A DNA stretch of 64,000 bases, taken from positions 72,760,293 to 72,824,292 of the forward strand of contig CM072511.1 in the NCBI GenBank assembly GCA_036898135.1, in the 5' to 3' direction. The position numbers and the translations under genes are program-made. Each line of letters opens with the position of its first letter. Within the stretch, counting starts at the first letter, position 1. This document shows positions 36,702-48,700 of the stretch, piece after piece. The notes beneath the pieces were generated by a model, which had not been told where the DNA came from, did no database searches, and worked only from the letters and a program-made list of their open reading frames with translations. Source of the stretch: Oncomelania hupensis (taxonomy: Eukaryota; Mollusca; Gastropoda; Littorinimorpha; Pomatiopsidae).

Positions 36702-38910
36702 GATCCTATCCTATCCTATTCCGTAACTTGGAGGTCGTTGGGGCTCCACAGATGATCGTTTAACCAGCGTACTCCATCTTTCTCGATCCTCAGCAACCCT
36801 GATGGCTTCGCTCAGTGTCAAGCCAGTCCACTCTCGAATGTTGTCCTCCCACCTCTTTTTCGGTCTCCCTCTTCTTCTACCTCCTTGCACTGTGCTTTGC
36901 AGGCTGGTCTTTGCAAGGCCTGATGATCTGTTGACATGACCATACCATCGGAGTTTCCGTTTCTTCACCATTGTGAGCAGGTCATCGTGTTGTACAATGG
37001 CTTGTGTGATGCTCTGTCTGACTTCGTCGTTGGTGATATACTGAGTATAGGAAATGCCCAGAAGTCTTCTTTAGCGCCTCTTCTCCATGCTTTGTATTCT
37101 TCGTTGTAGATCTGCTGTGAGGGTCCATGTTTCGCAAGCATATAAAAAGATGGAGATGACAAGGGAGCGCAGCAGTCTTACCTTGGAATGTAGACTGATG
37201 GTCCTGTCTTTCCAAATTGGCTTCAACGTCGCAGGGCAGCAGTTGTTTGTGCGATCCTGGAGAGGACTTCCTGTCGTGACCCATTGTCTGATACAATGGC
37301 TCCTAAATATTTGAACCTATGCACTATGTTGAGGGATTGGCCTTGGACTTTGTTGTCCGTGTTGATGCCATTGGTGTTGTTGGTCATCATTTTGGTCTTC
37401 TCTGCACTTATTTCCATTCCATAGGATCTGGAGGTGGTGTCAAGCCTCTGTACCAGCTGTTCTTCTTGTTTCTCTCCAGTCAATCCATCAATGTCATCCG
37501 CAAAACGAAGGTTGGAGATTGCTCTTCATCCTATGCTGACTGTGCCTTCGTGATCTGCAAGGGCACCTGACATGATGCGCTCTAGGAAGATGTTGAAGAG
37601 TGTTGGAGAGAGTAGGCATCCCAGACGCACACCGATTGTTGTTCTAAACCAGTTTCTGATGTCGCTGTTGTGGAGGACTGCATTGGTAACCTTGTAATGC
37701 AGACTTTTAATGACTTCAATAATGTTAGGGCTGATGTTGTACACTCTCATGGTTGCCCACAGAGCTGCATGCCAGATTCGGTCAAACGCCTTTTTGAAGT
37801 CCACGAACACATGATATAGATGTTGTTGGTGCTGTAAGTATTTCTCGCAGATTATTCTGAGGTTGAAAATCTATTCAGTGGTACATCGCCCTGCCATGAA
37901 TCCTGCTTGCTCTTCAGATGTGATTTGTTCAGCTTGGGGTTTCAACCTGTTGAATATTATTTTCAGGAGGACCTTGCTGGGATGGCTGATGAGGCTGATG
38001 GTGCGGTAATTTTCACACTCCTGAAGGTTACCTTTTTTTTGGGAACAGTGATGACAAGCGACTGGGTACATAGTGTAGGCCACTCCCCACTCTGCTAGAT
38101 CTTGTTACAGATAATGGTGAGTGCGTCGATCATCGCCTCTCCTCCTGCTTGAAGCAGTTCCGCGGGTATGTTGTCCACTCCCGCTGACTTCCCCTTCTTC
38201 AGCGATTGCACTGCTGCCTCAACTTCTTCTCGGAGAATTGGAAGGATTTCTTCCTCTCTGTTCTCTGGACATGCTAGAACTGATGGGGTCTCCGTTTGGT
38301 TTGTGGTTGTAAAGATCAGAGCAGTACTCTGTCCATCTGTCCAAGACTTCTTGTTCTTCTGTAAGGCATATGCCAGATTTGCTTTGGATCGTGGAGACCT
38401 TGGGGTGTTTAACACTTTTCAGCGGCTTCACAGTCTGGTAAGCCTTCTTGCTGTTGTTCTTGTTCAGACTGTTCTCTATTTCATGGCATTGATCTTCTAT
38501 CCAGTTCTCCTTTGCTGTGCGCATGCCTTTTCGGATTTCATTGTTGATTTTTTGGTAGGCATCAGCTCCCTGTGAGGTGTTCTTTTTCTGTTTCATCTCT
38601 CTTCGTCTATCCCACAGGTCCAAAAGTTCCGGTGTGATCCACAGCTTCTTCTTTGAACGGTCCTTTCCAAGGATCTCCGTGGCGGCATCTGTCACAGCTA
38701 AGTTGAAGGTGGTGGTCATGGTGTTGACATCTAATTCACCAGCTCCCAAAATGAGCAGTGGTGAAAATGTCCCTCCAATTGTGGCTTGAAATATTTCTGC
38801 CACCTCCGGATCTTGCAGTTTGTCCAGGTCGAACTTCAGTCTAGTGCACTTTGCTGTGTTTACTCTCTTCAAGTGAAGCCGGAAAGATATCATCACGAGA
38901 TCGTGGTGAC
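36702..38910 (-). pseudogene. RTE-like LINE, RT and C-terminal part
   Basis: On the minus strand the sequence starts within the endonuclease (SHHDLVMISFRLHLKR). A linker with LWDRRREMKQKK follows, then RT blocks GKSAGVDNIPAELLQ, ECENYRTISLISHPSK, FVDFKKAFDRIWH, GVRLGCLLSPTLFN and RFADDIDGL (catalytic Asp pair intact). Next come FKYLGAIVSDNGS and LRWYGHVNRSSGL...KKRWEDNIREWTGL. It ends in GGATA repeats. At least four frame changes separate the blocks, so it is dead. The assignment to RTE/BovB rests on motif order and the C-terminal WYGHV/EWTGL segment. Confidence 0.88.
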
Positions 38911-38995
38911 TTCCGATGGAAGAAGTTCAGTGTTCTTTTATTTAAAGTGTTCGTTTATTACAATGATTTTTGACATCCACTCATACCCATCTACA

Positions 38996-39080
38996 CACAC
39001 ACTCACACACACACACACACACACACACCCACACACACACACACACACACACCCCACACACACACACACACACATACACT
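38996..39080 (+). repeat. (CA)n microsatellite
   Basis: About 85 bases of imperfect CA repeat. The stretch from 39081 to 39353 shows no gene apart from a short acidic frame discussed under rejected items. Confidence 0.95.
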
Positions 39081-39358
39081 CCCACACAACTGAAGATGAT
39101 GATTCTTCTCCTCCTTCGTCACGACTCGATTTTCTAAACCTGTGATAATAGGGTTTATAAGCCTGTTATAGAGGGTCGAAGGTGAGGGAGAGAACATAAG
39201 TTAAAGTTTATTGCTAAATTTGCAAATAATATGCTTTCAACTCGTGCAGTGTTTTGTATGTTTTGCTTTGTCATCCTAAACTGGTCAAGCCTAGCACTAT
39301 ATGGGATGAGGGCAGGCGTGTATTTTCACTTGCCGTGCAAGTTTTTGCAGTGAGCGAT

Positions 39359-40837
39359 TGTGATGCTATTCTGGCTAAGATACGCTTATTTTACAAGGGG
39401 AGTAAGACTTGTAGATAGATGGGGCGTTAAGCTACCTCTATCAGACGTTCTTTACCAAGATTCCTAAACGATGTGAGAGACTAATCACGGTGCTTGGTCA
39501 CATAAAATTTATCTTTGTTCTCGGGTTTTAAAGTATCATTGGCTAACTTCAAGAAATGCTTTTTGCTAGTCAAATAACTAGTCTAATTGGTCTCCAGAGA
39601 AGAAGAGCTAGTGGACACACAATAATACAAATCAAATGACACCAGTCGTATGTATGTGATTTCACTTTTTATGTGTTCAACACAAATTCTAACATGACTT
39701 TAATTAAATGTAAATTAATAAGTATAACTGTTTAATGTGCTGGACAATTTCTTTGGCAGTTCTTCTTCATCACTTGCTAAGCATTCCTATGTTTGGATGG
39801 TCTACTAGTGTTTTTCCGAGAATTGGTTATCATCAGTTGCAGTTGAGAGGGACTTAGCTGCTCAGTGTTGGTGAGTGCTTGAGTCTGGTGGTCACTCTGA
39901 TCACTCTTAGGATGATCGGGCGAGTCTGGTAACTGCGGGGCCGGACGTGGCGAGGTAGATTCTAGGTTGATCTCATTCTTTTCCACGGAAGCAAGCGTCA
40001 TGCGTTGACTCCACAAACTGTCCCAGAGCTGAACTGTAAAATCCAGAACTCTGGCTACAATATTTTATTCAGATATATTGGCATGTGGTGCCCTCTGCCA
40101 GGAGTCTATAGCATCAGACACCTGCCGAGTTTCCCATAAGCACACTGCTATATCTGAATCTTAAGGCTAAGATATATCAAGCACTATGCACAACATGTCA
40201 GAAACAATAATCGGTTTCTGTAAATACATATAACACGGACATACTAATACATGGCAATCAACATAATATATAAACATGCAAGTACTAGAAACTACTAGTG
40301 TTAATCTTACTTCTAGTCTCTGGGAATCGTGACACCGTCTCTAGTCTATCACTCTGTTGGTAATGGCTGAAGATATTGTTCACTGCATTTCGCTCCTTGT
40401 TTCGACCCTCTTCTTTCCAGATTTGCGTGTGACTGCCCGGTTAATATGGGGGTTACAAGGGATATACAGGAGTCTCGTTTCGCTCTCGTTACCACGGGAA
40501 TCTTTTCTCGGGATTCTCTACTCCCCTGTCCTGGTTTTGAGCCACTATCGGTTACGTCTCAACTTCGTGTCAGAGGAGGGTAGATTTTTGAGTGATATGA
40601 TTCGCGTGGCTAACTAGCGGTCAAGGGACCCTGGTCAGCTGTTCCGAGTAGGCTAACATTCTTACTAGCGAATTCGACTTGATGGTAACTGGAGTGACCG
40701 TTTCAAGGAGGTTAATTTAACATCTGCGAACCTTCCTTTAGAGAGCTGGTAAATTAACGTCAGGTTTTGTTCAATACTATCTGTTTATCTCTAAGCTGAG
40801 TTACCACATCTTTGTCGTCAAAATTTCTGATATTACA
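39359..40837 (-). repeat. Solo LTR of the element 1 family, 5-bp TSD
   Basis: Read on the minus strand it starts TGTAATATC and ends ATCACA, colinear with the 1584-bp LTR of element 1 but clearly diverged. GCGAT flanks it on both sides (39354-39358 and 40838-40842). No internal sequence remains, the result of recombination between LTRs. It confirms the LTR ends and 5-bp duplication of the family and shows an older wave of insertion. Confidence 0.92.
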
Positions 40838-40842
40838 GCGAT

Positions 40843-41407
40843 ATGCGCACTAAATCTGAGAGTGTGCGAGCAAATAAAACTGCTGTACGTAGCTAAATCG
40901 AGGGGTCGCAGAGAGAATTTTGAACAAATATGTATGCTCTAGTGTTTTTCAAGGGGGAATTGCACGGTCCGTGGTTATGTATCTATTTTCAAGCAGTGTC
41001 CCGTCCTGCTATGACCGCCCTGCAACACAGCTTCCAGTCGTTCTGGGGCTGATGTCCTGTAAGAAAGGAAGAGACCTGCATGCATATCTGTGACCATTCG
41101 GACCTGTGTCGTCCTTGTGTTGTGTTGTGTCGTCGTGTTCGAGGATTAACACCGGTAGCGTAAGTACCTGCACGCAATCTGCAAGGATGCAAGCATATTT
41201 GTATAAACATGTATATATTTTATATTTTTGAATGAAAGGAAATATTAGTGAAGGAAGTATGCATTCGTATGCAAGGAAATAATTTATATTTGATAATTAT
41301 TTTTGAATATTCACGAAGAGAAGTAATTTATTCATGATAAGGTTAGATTCTTTGATGGCATAAAGAGAAGTAAAATGTAAATTAAAACGATTTGGTTAAT
41401 GATTAAG
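40843..41407. other. No gene recognised
   Basis: AT-rich sequence between the solo LTR and element 2. Only short frames occur, with no splice signals or repeats seen elsewhere. Confidence 0.4.
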
Positions 41408-41602
41408 AAAAGTGTTACGTTGAAACGCGAATGGTAGTATGTCTGAAACGCGCACGATAGATCTAATCGTTTCGTTTTGCAAAGTATTCAATAATGGAGT
41501 TTATTTACCTTTGATTTGAGTTTGCATTGTTGTTAGGAGAGGCTTTGTATAACGTTGATAATTTTCGTTAGTCGATATTGTTGGAGAATTCTCTAGATCG
41601 GC

Positions 41603-44600
41603 CTCGTGTTGAGGGTGAGCTGTCGCTGCGCATGTGGCGACAAAGACTGTCCATCTATTTGTAATGTTTTTGATGGTGTCGTCTTGTGTCTGTGTTTAAA
41701 AAAGTGCTCAGAAAAATGGGTGAACGCTTCAGGTTGGTGGTGGTCTGGTTTTTGTTGGTGGGGCTGGCGATGTGTGGATGTATACCCGACAGGAATTTTC
41801 GAACTGTGTCTGCTCTGGCCCCGATCGTGTACAACATGGCGGAGCTGCTTCAACTTCGTTTTTCACCACTTGTGGTGAAGCCTGATCTGGACTTGCCACC
41901 GCAGATGAAGGTCAGAAGGAGGGGTAGGAAAGGAGGGGTGCGTGAGAGAAATAAGAGGCGAGGATTTAAACCCTATCTACCGTCAGCAATTGTGGGAAAC
42001 GTACGGTCTTTGCAGAATAAACTCGATGAACTGTGGGCCAATGTGCAATACGATCAGACTTTCAGAACGTGTAGTGTGATGTGTTTTAGTGAAACGTGGC
42101 TACATTCTGCGATACAAGACGAAGGCTTGAATATTTCAGGTTTTCAGTTGTTTAGAGGGGACAGACAGAAAGAATCTGGTAAGAAAAAAGGGGGAGGGGT
42201 GTGTGTTTATGTAAACTCTCATTGGTGTAATCCCAACAACTGCTTTGCAAAGTTTTCACTGTGTACCCCTGACGTAGAATTGTTGACGGTCAGTGCACGC
42301 CCATACTACATTCCAAGGGAATTCTCCAATGTGTTTGTGACGTCGGTCTACGTGCCCCCATCAGCCGATAGCAAGCGTGCATGCGAACAGATAGCGCACC
42401 ACGTGCTGGAGAACAAGGCCCCAGATGCGCTAAAAATAGTGACTGGTGACTTTAATCATTGCGATGTCAGGAAGACGCTGACGGGGTTCCACCAGCAGGT
42501 CACGTGTACGACGCGATGCACTAGTATACTCGACCTATTTTATTGCAATGTCAAAGACTCGTATGTCTGCAGAGCGCTCTCTCCATTAGGTAAATCCGAT
42601 CACAACCTTGTCTCCTTGATGCCCAAGTATAGGCCGCGTGTGCAGAGGGAACCCCCAGTCACGAAAACCGTGATGTCATGGACAACTGAGACTTGGGAAA
42701 CCCTGCGTGCGTCATTGGACTGTACTGATTGGTCGGTTTTTATAGATGCTGCCAATGACGTGGGTGACTTGGCGGAGACTGTATGTGGCTACATAAATTT
42801 TTGTGTTGAAAGTATTGTGCCTACAAAAATTATTAAAATTTATTCTAATAATAAACCATGGGTGACGAAAGATATTAAGGAGGTTTTAAATAAAAAGAAA
42901 CTTGCTTTTAAAAATAAAGATAAAGAAGAACTGCGTAGGGTGCAAAAGGAATTGAAGATTGTTATTAGAAAGGGAAAGGAAATGTATAAGAGGAGGATTG
43001 AGAAACTTTTTGAAACGAACAATATGAAGCGTGTGTGGGAAGGTATGAATCTGATGAGTGGGTGTACAAAAAAGAAGGGTAATCATATATTTACAGACAC
43101 TGTTGATTACGCTAATGATTTAAATAAGTTTTATGCTAGGTTTGACTGTCATGATTTTCAGAGTGAGAGGAATGAGAAGAAAAGAGTGTTAGAGGAAACA
43201 AGAGATATGAATGAAAGGATTGTAGTGGAGGAGGGGGAAGTACTTAGGACTTTGAGAAAAACAAACCCAAACAAGGCGCCTGGACCAGATGGTATTAGAC
43301 CAAGTGTTTTAAAGTATTGTGCTGAACAACTGTATCAGATTCTGTGTATTATATTTAATCTGTCTCTTGTTGAGTGTCAAGTTCCTCAGTCGTGGAAAAC
43401 TTCTTGCATTGTTCCTGTGCCAAAAAAAACAGTCCATCCAGACCATGAATGACCTCCGTCCTGTCGCATTGATATCCTGTATTATGAAGGTGTTTGAAAA
43501 ATGTGTTTTGCTTCATTTTAATGATCTTGTTTCTGATTTTATGGATCCGTTGCAGTTTGCCTATAGAAAAAACGGAGGGGTTGATGATGCTATTTTGCAT
43601 GTTTTAAATAGTGTTTATTCTCACCTGGATAAGACTGGTACCAGTATACGTATTATGTTTTATGATTTTTCCAGTGCTTTTAATACTATACAACCTCATA
43701 TACTTGTTGATAAACTGACGTCCATGAAGGTTTTCCCGTCCACCATCCTTTGGATTCTGGACTATCTCACATGTCGTCCACAGTTTGTAAGATTAACCTC
43801 GGGTCTTACCTCCAATTCGATTTTAACAAATACTGGAGCTCCTCAGGGCACTGTTTTGTCACCGTTTCTCTTTTCTGTGTACACCTCTGACTGTAGATCT
43901 ACGCATGACAACTGTATCGTGGACAAGTATGCTGACGACATTGCACAGACTGGGCAGATTACAGGTGACGATGACGCAAACTACAGACAGGAAATCAACG
44001 ACCTGGTCGACTGCTGTGACATCAACTTTTTGGAATTAAATGTGGACAAAACTAGAGAGTTGATAATTGATTTTAGGAAACGTATTTGTGAACCTGATAC
44101 TGTTATTATTAAGGGAAAAGTAGTAGAACGTGTGGAATATTTTAAGTATTTAGGCGTAGTTTTAGATAATTCTCTCTCTTGGAGACAAAACACTGAAAGT
44201 ATTGTTAAGAAAATCAACACACGCCTGTATTGTTTGAGAAAATTGAAATCTTTCAATGTCAGCCAGCAACTCTTACAGATGTTTTATTCCTCTATGATCT
44301 GCAGTGTCTTGACCTTCGGCATCAGCTGTTGGGGAGGAAGTATTATGAAACAAGACAGGGACAGTTTGGATAAAACGATTAGGAAGGCTGGTGGGGTGTT
44401 GGGTGCAGAACAGGATGATGTGGACACACTCTGCAACCGATGCACGGGAAAAAAACTGAAGGCCATCCTTGATGACGCGACACATCCGCTTAGGCAGGAT
44501 TATGACAGTAGGCAAATAGAGCGCAGTGGTAGATACAGGGTGCCGAGGGCTAGGACATGCAGATACGCAAATTCTTTTTTACCTAGATCTGTTTTAATGG

Positions 44601-44804
44601 CTAACCAGAATAAGAGAAGATGAGAATGATAATGAGAATGTATGTTAATGGATTTGGTAATGCGTATTATTTATGTTTTTATGTGTAGTGTTTTTAAGCT
44701 GTTTTTGCTAATGTGTATTAATAATTATAGGTGGACATGTCGAATCAATTTCCTTTTTTGGATTAATAAAGATTTATTGTATTGTATTGTATTGTATTGT
44801 ATTG
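41603..44804 (+). mobile_element. CR1-group (Rex1-like) LINE, near full length, in the 5' LTR of element 2
   Basis: Encodes endonuclease and RT and ends TTAATAAAGATT plus TTGTA/ATTGT repeats, a typical self-priming tail. One LTR base is lost at the insertion point and no clear TSD exists. The inserted sequence ends exactly where the LTR resumes (TATTTACTGTCG), so the 3' end is certain; the 5' end may be truncated. Confidence 0.88.
41686..44623 (+). pseudogene. Endonuclease-reverse transcriptase of the CR1-group LINE, one frameshift
   Basis: 41686-43452 encodes an apurinic-type endonuclease: GNVRSLQNK, CFSETWL (Glu), GDFNH and SDHNL are the catalytic blocks. A basic linker and the RT start (PNKAPGPDGI) follow. 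Near an A8 run at 43423-43430 the frame changes by one base, and 43440-44623 carries the rest: NDLRPVALIS, FYDFSSAFNTI, GAPQGTVLSPFLF, the catalytic YADDIAQ, FKYLGVVLDNSLSW and SFNVSQQLLQMFY. Everything else is intact, so the shift may be a single mutation or an assembly error. The hydrophobic stretch near residue 20 is not a credible signal peptide. Confidence 0.93.
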
Positions 44805-45666
44805 TATTTACTGTCGATGGAAATTTCCCGATAAATGTCGAAGTTTGAGGACGTTCCCGGAAGGAGAAGAAATATGTATGACGTAAGACAGTGATGACGA
44901 AGTTTAAAGCGATTGGTAAATTGCGTCAAACGAGATCGTTCCACCTTGTTCTGGACTAAAGAAAAAATTATATATTCGATGCTCTGTGTGTTGTTGGGGA
45001 TAGTTGTGGATAGTGAGTTGGAAAGTAAAAAGTTGAGAGTGAAGAGGCGATTGTATGCAGTTGTTGATGTGTGCTGAATAAAAGTGGAAAACTTCATACG
45101 TCGACTCCGTGTCTTGTTGCTGAGTGAGCAGGCTGCGTGGATAAACGAATCTGAGTTACACCTTATCAGGAATTCAGCATTGGGGCTGAATCAGATACTG
45201 ATAAAGAAAAACACCATCATCGATTCGAGTTTAACATTTTGGGGGTCAAGCCGCGATTCACGCCATAGCCAAGGGTTCAACTGCTACAACAAGCGAGTCA
45301 ACGTTACGAGAGACAGTCATCGAGGGTAGCCGCCAACGAGTTGCGTCGAGAGGGGCCAACATACTGGGACTACATCACCGATAGATTCGGGTTGACTGCA
45401 AGGGCGTGTAGTCGCTGAAGAGTTGCTTCGTGAGCGAACAACAGATCGGGACTACGTGGCTGCCGCAAGACTACGTCGAGGGACAGTCTCGGAGCTACAT
45501 CGCCAGTATTACAGAGAGCGACGAGCGGACGTCGCGTCTACTTCAGCACAGGAGCGTATACATCAACACCAGCGTGGTGCAGCGTCGCATACGACGAGGA
45601 CAGCGGGGCCTGCGTCAGCGAAAGCGACTAGTGGCAAGCATCAGCGCTACTGCAGAAAGCGTGCTG

Positions 45667-45776
45667 TTCTAGAACAGTCTAGAAAGGTACAGCACAGTCA
45701 AGAACTTTCTAGAAAAAGAACCTTCCAGAAAAGAACTTTCCAGAAAAAAACCTTTCCAGAATAGAACTTTCCAGAA
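45667..45776 (+). promoter_or_regulatory. Array of heat-shock-element-like TTCnnGAA units before gag
   Basis: Four perfect three-unit sites of the form GAAnnTTCnnGAA occur at 45702-45714, 45718-45730, 45733-45745 and 45764-45776. Two-unit TTCnnGAA sites lie at 45667-45674 and 45754-45761. This is the consensus bound by HSF1. The array ends 10 bases before the gag ATG, in the transcribed leader. It may be a fortuitous product of a ~15-bp tandem repeat, and activity is not shown. Confidence 0.6.
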
Positions 45777-45786
45777 AAGCATCAAG

Positions 45787-48700
45787 ATGGCTGACTTCTG
45801 GCAGAAAGGGGTTGAATCTAAAAGGCAAACAGCTGACGGAGTACGTCAAGTCTCAAGAGAGAATATGGCGTGAAGAAAGAGAAAGAGAATTAGAAGAGAA
45901 GCGTCTAGAAAAAGAAGAGCAACGTCGCCGAGATGAAAGAGAAGAGCGGCGTCAAGAAAGAGAAGCAGAAGAGCAGCGACGCCGAGAAGAAAGAGAGATG
46001 GAAGAGAGACGACTTCAGCACCAGCTAGAGTTGGCGCGTATCCAAAACAATCAGCATGCGCCACAAGTCGTCAACGACCACATGGCTCCAAAATTGCCAG
46101 CCTTCGTCGAACGGAAGGACCAGATCGACAGCTATCTGGCGAGATTTGAAAGGTTTGCCGAAAGCTCTAACTGGCAACCTCGAGACTGGGCGATTCGACT
46201 CAGTGCACTTCTGACGGGGCAAGCACTCGAAGTTTACACCAGACTGTCGAACGATGACGCCAAAAACTACGACGTCTTGAAAGAGGCCCTATTGCATTGC
46301 TACAGCTTTACAGAGAAGGGCTACCGTAAACGCTTCCGTGAATGCCGGCCTTTGTCAGACGAGACACCAAAGCAATTTGTGGAGCGCCTGTCGTCATACT
46401 TACACAAGTGGGTGGAACTATCAGGCAAAGGGAAGTCTTACGATAGTCTCCATGACCTGATCGTGAAGGAACAATTTCTCAATGCCTGTCACAAGGACCT
46501 GGCGACCCACTTAGAACTACAGAAGTTGCAGACGCTTAATGATGTGACCGAGGCTGCTGAAAGATACCTCCTCGCTCACGGAAAAACGCTGGGGCCGCCC
46601 AAGGCGACGAAGCCATTTCAGAAGACTGCAAGCCATGGGAACCAGATTCAGGGGAGTCAGACGAGCCAGAGACACACGGACTCCACGCCACCTCCCAGGG
46701 AAGGGCATTCAAGAGGCTGTTTCACCTGCAACGCTACGGACCACAGAGCAGCTAACTGCCCTCAAAACAAAAGTAGGGGACAGCGGAGCAGTACGGACAA
46801 CGCAGCGGCGGGCAACCGGCAGAGGCGGTTTTCCAATCAACGGCAAACCAATAGATCTGACCATCAAGTGTGCGGCGGGAGCGTCATTCTTCCGAGTGAG
46901 ACCGAGCGCGCAACTACTCCTGCGGACGTGCAAGAGTGCATAACCGATGGCCAACTTCTCCTTGCCAACGGAAAATCCATCCCCGTCGTCGCCAGCGCAG
47001 CTGTGACCGTCCAGAACATGCCTGTTTCAAAGGGACGCGTCGGAAATCATGAAGTGACTGTCTTAAGAGACTCTGGCTGCAGTGGGGTCATCGTCAAAGA
47101 AGACCTAATCGCTAAAGAACAGTTCACTGGCGATTTTAAATGGACACTCATGGCCGACAGCAAATGTGTGAGAGCGCCAGTTGCGAAGATTCAACTCAGC
47201 ACTCCTTTCTACATAGGCGAAGCCGAAGCGGTTTGCCTGAAGAAGCCGCTGTATGATTTGATGATCGGGAATATCGACGGCGCGAGACGACCCGACGACC
47301 CCGATCCAGAGTGGAGTCCTGCCTCAACCCAACGCGTCGAAGTTGTGGAGGAGGATCCATTGCCATTTCCCGATGGAGACCTTTCAGAGCTGCTACCGGA
47401 CAATGTGGTTACTCCGGCTCAGCCCTGCCGACCAGAGATCGTCGGTGCCGTTACTACCAGGGCCCAGGCCAAGAGAGACAAGACGACTACGCCACTGAAG
47501 GTCGCCGACAACTCAAAAGCTGCCATCGTGGACAGAGATAAACTGATCCAGCTCCAGGAAGCGGATAGCACTTTAAACAAGTACAGGAACCGCCAAGACC
47601 ACGTGACCAAAGGCAGTGGTACGGTCTATTTCGAGGAGAAGGCTAAGATCATGTATCGAATCTTCCAGCACCCGAGGGTCAACGGAGGGAAACCACTACG
47701 TCAAGTATTGGTACCGTTACCCCTAAGGCGCCAGATGATGGAAGTAGCGCATGACTCAATCATGGGAGGTCACCTGGGTATCAAGAAGACGTCGGATAGA
47801 ATCCAGGCGGTGTTCTACTGGCCAGGACATGCGGACGTCAGCCGTTTCTGCCGATCATGTGACATTTGCCAGAAGACCATACCTCGAGGAAGGGTCCCGA
47901 AAGTACCTATGCAGAGGATGCCTTTGATCGACTGACCTTTTAAGAGGGTGGCCTTAGACTTAATCGGCGAAATAAGACCTCCGAGTGAAGAAGATCATCG
48001 GTGGGTACTGACTTTAGTGGACTATGCAACTCGGTACCCAGAAGCAGTGCCACTGAAGAAGATTGACACTGAAAGTGTAGCAGACACACTGGTGGACATG
48101 TTCAGTAGACTTGGAGTGCCTGAAGAAATTCTGACAGACCTCGGGACGCAGTTCGTCTCTGACTGCATGAAGGAGGTCAACAGACTGCTGAGCATCCGGC
48201 ATTTGACTACTACACCCTACCATCCAATGTGCAACGGGCTCGTCGAAAAGTTCAATGCTACGCTGAAGTCCACCCTGAAGAAACTGTGCAGCGAGCAGCC
48301 CAGACAATGGCATCGCTATATCAACGCCTTACTTTTCACCTACAGAGAAGTACCGCAGGAGTCCACCGGCTTTTCTCCGTTCGAGCTGCTGTACGGAAGA
48401 ACCATCCGAGGGCCGATGCACATCCTGAAAGAACTGTGGACGAAGGAAGTGGACACCCCAGAGGTGAAGAACAGTTACCAGTACGTGTTTGAGCTACGAG
48501 AGAAGCTGGAGCAGACTCTCGAGATAGCCAGAGAAAACCTGAAGAAGTCCCAAGACTGTGGAAAGCACTACTACGATCGTAGGGCCGTGAGCAGGAAGTT
48601 CAAACCTGGCAACAAAGTACTGGTGCTGCTACCTACTGATCATAATAAGTTGCTGATGCAGTGGAAAAGCCCGCACGAAGTGGAGACCGTGGTTGGAATC

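Larger units (their letters stand above)
41413..45236 (+). repeat. 5' LTR of element 2, interrupted by a LINE
   Basis: 41413-41602 and 44805-45236 together equal the 623-bp 3' LTR. The gap is the LINE at 41603-44804. A possible primer binding site (TGGGGGTCAAGCCG) starts about 45239; it begins with TGG, but the priming tRNA is not identified. Confidence 0.93.

Noticed and set aside
39083..39144. A terminal exon of the acidic host gene (TEDDDSSPPSSRLDFLNL)
   Set aside because: The acidic peptide fits, but the phase does not match exon d, the pyrimidine tract is a CA repeat and a minus-strand LINE lies between.
45423..45764. A leader protein of element 2
   Set aside because: Arg-rich frame with no domain; its end only encodes the TTCnnGAA repeat, and no ATG or conservation supports it.
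47933..47935. Programmed Gag-Pol readthrough stop in element 2
   Set aside because: The stop lies inside integrase, not at a Gag-Pol boundary, and a sibling copy has CGA there.
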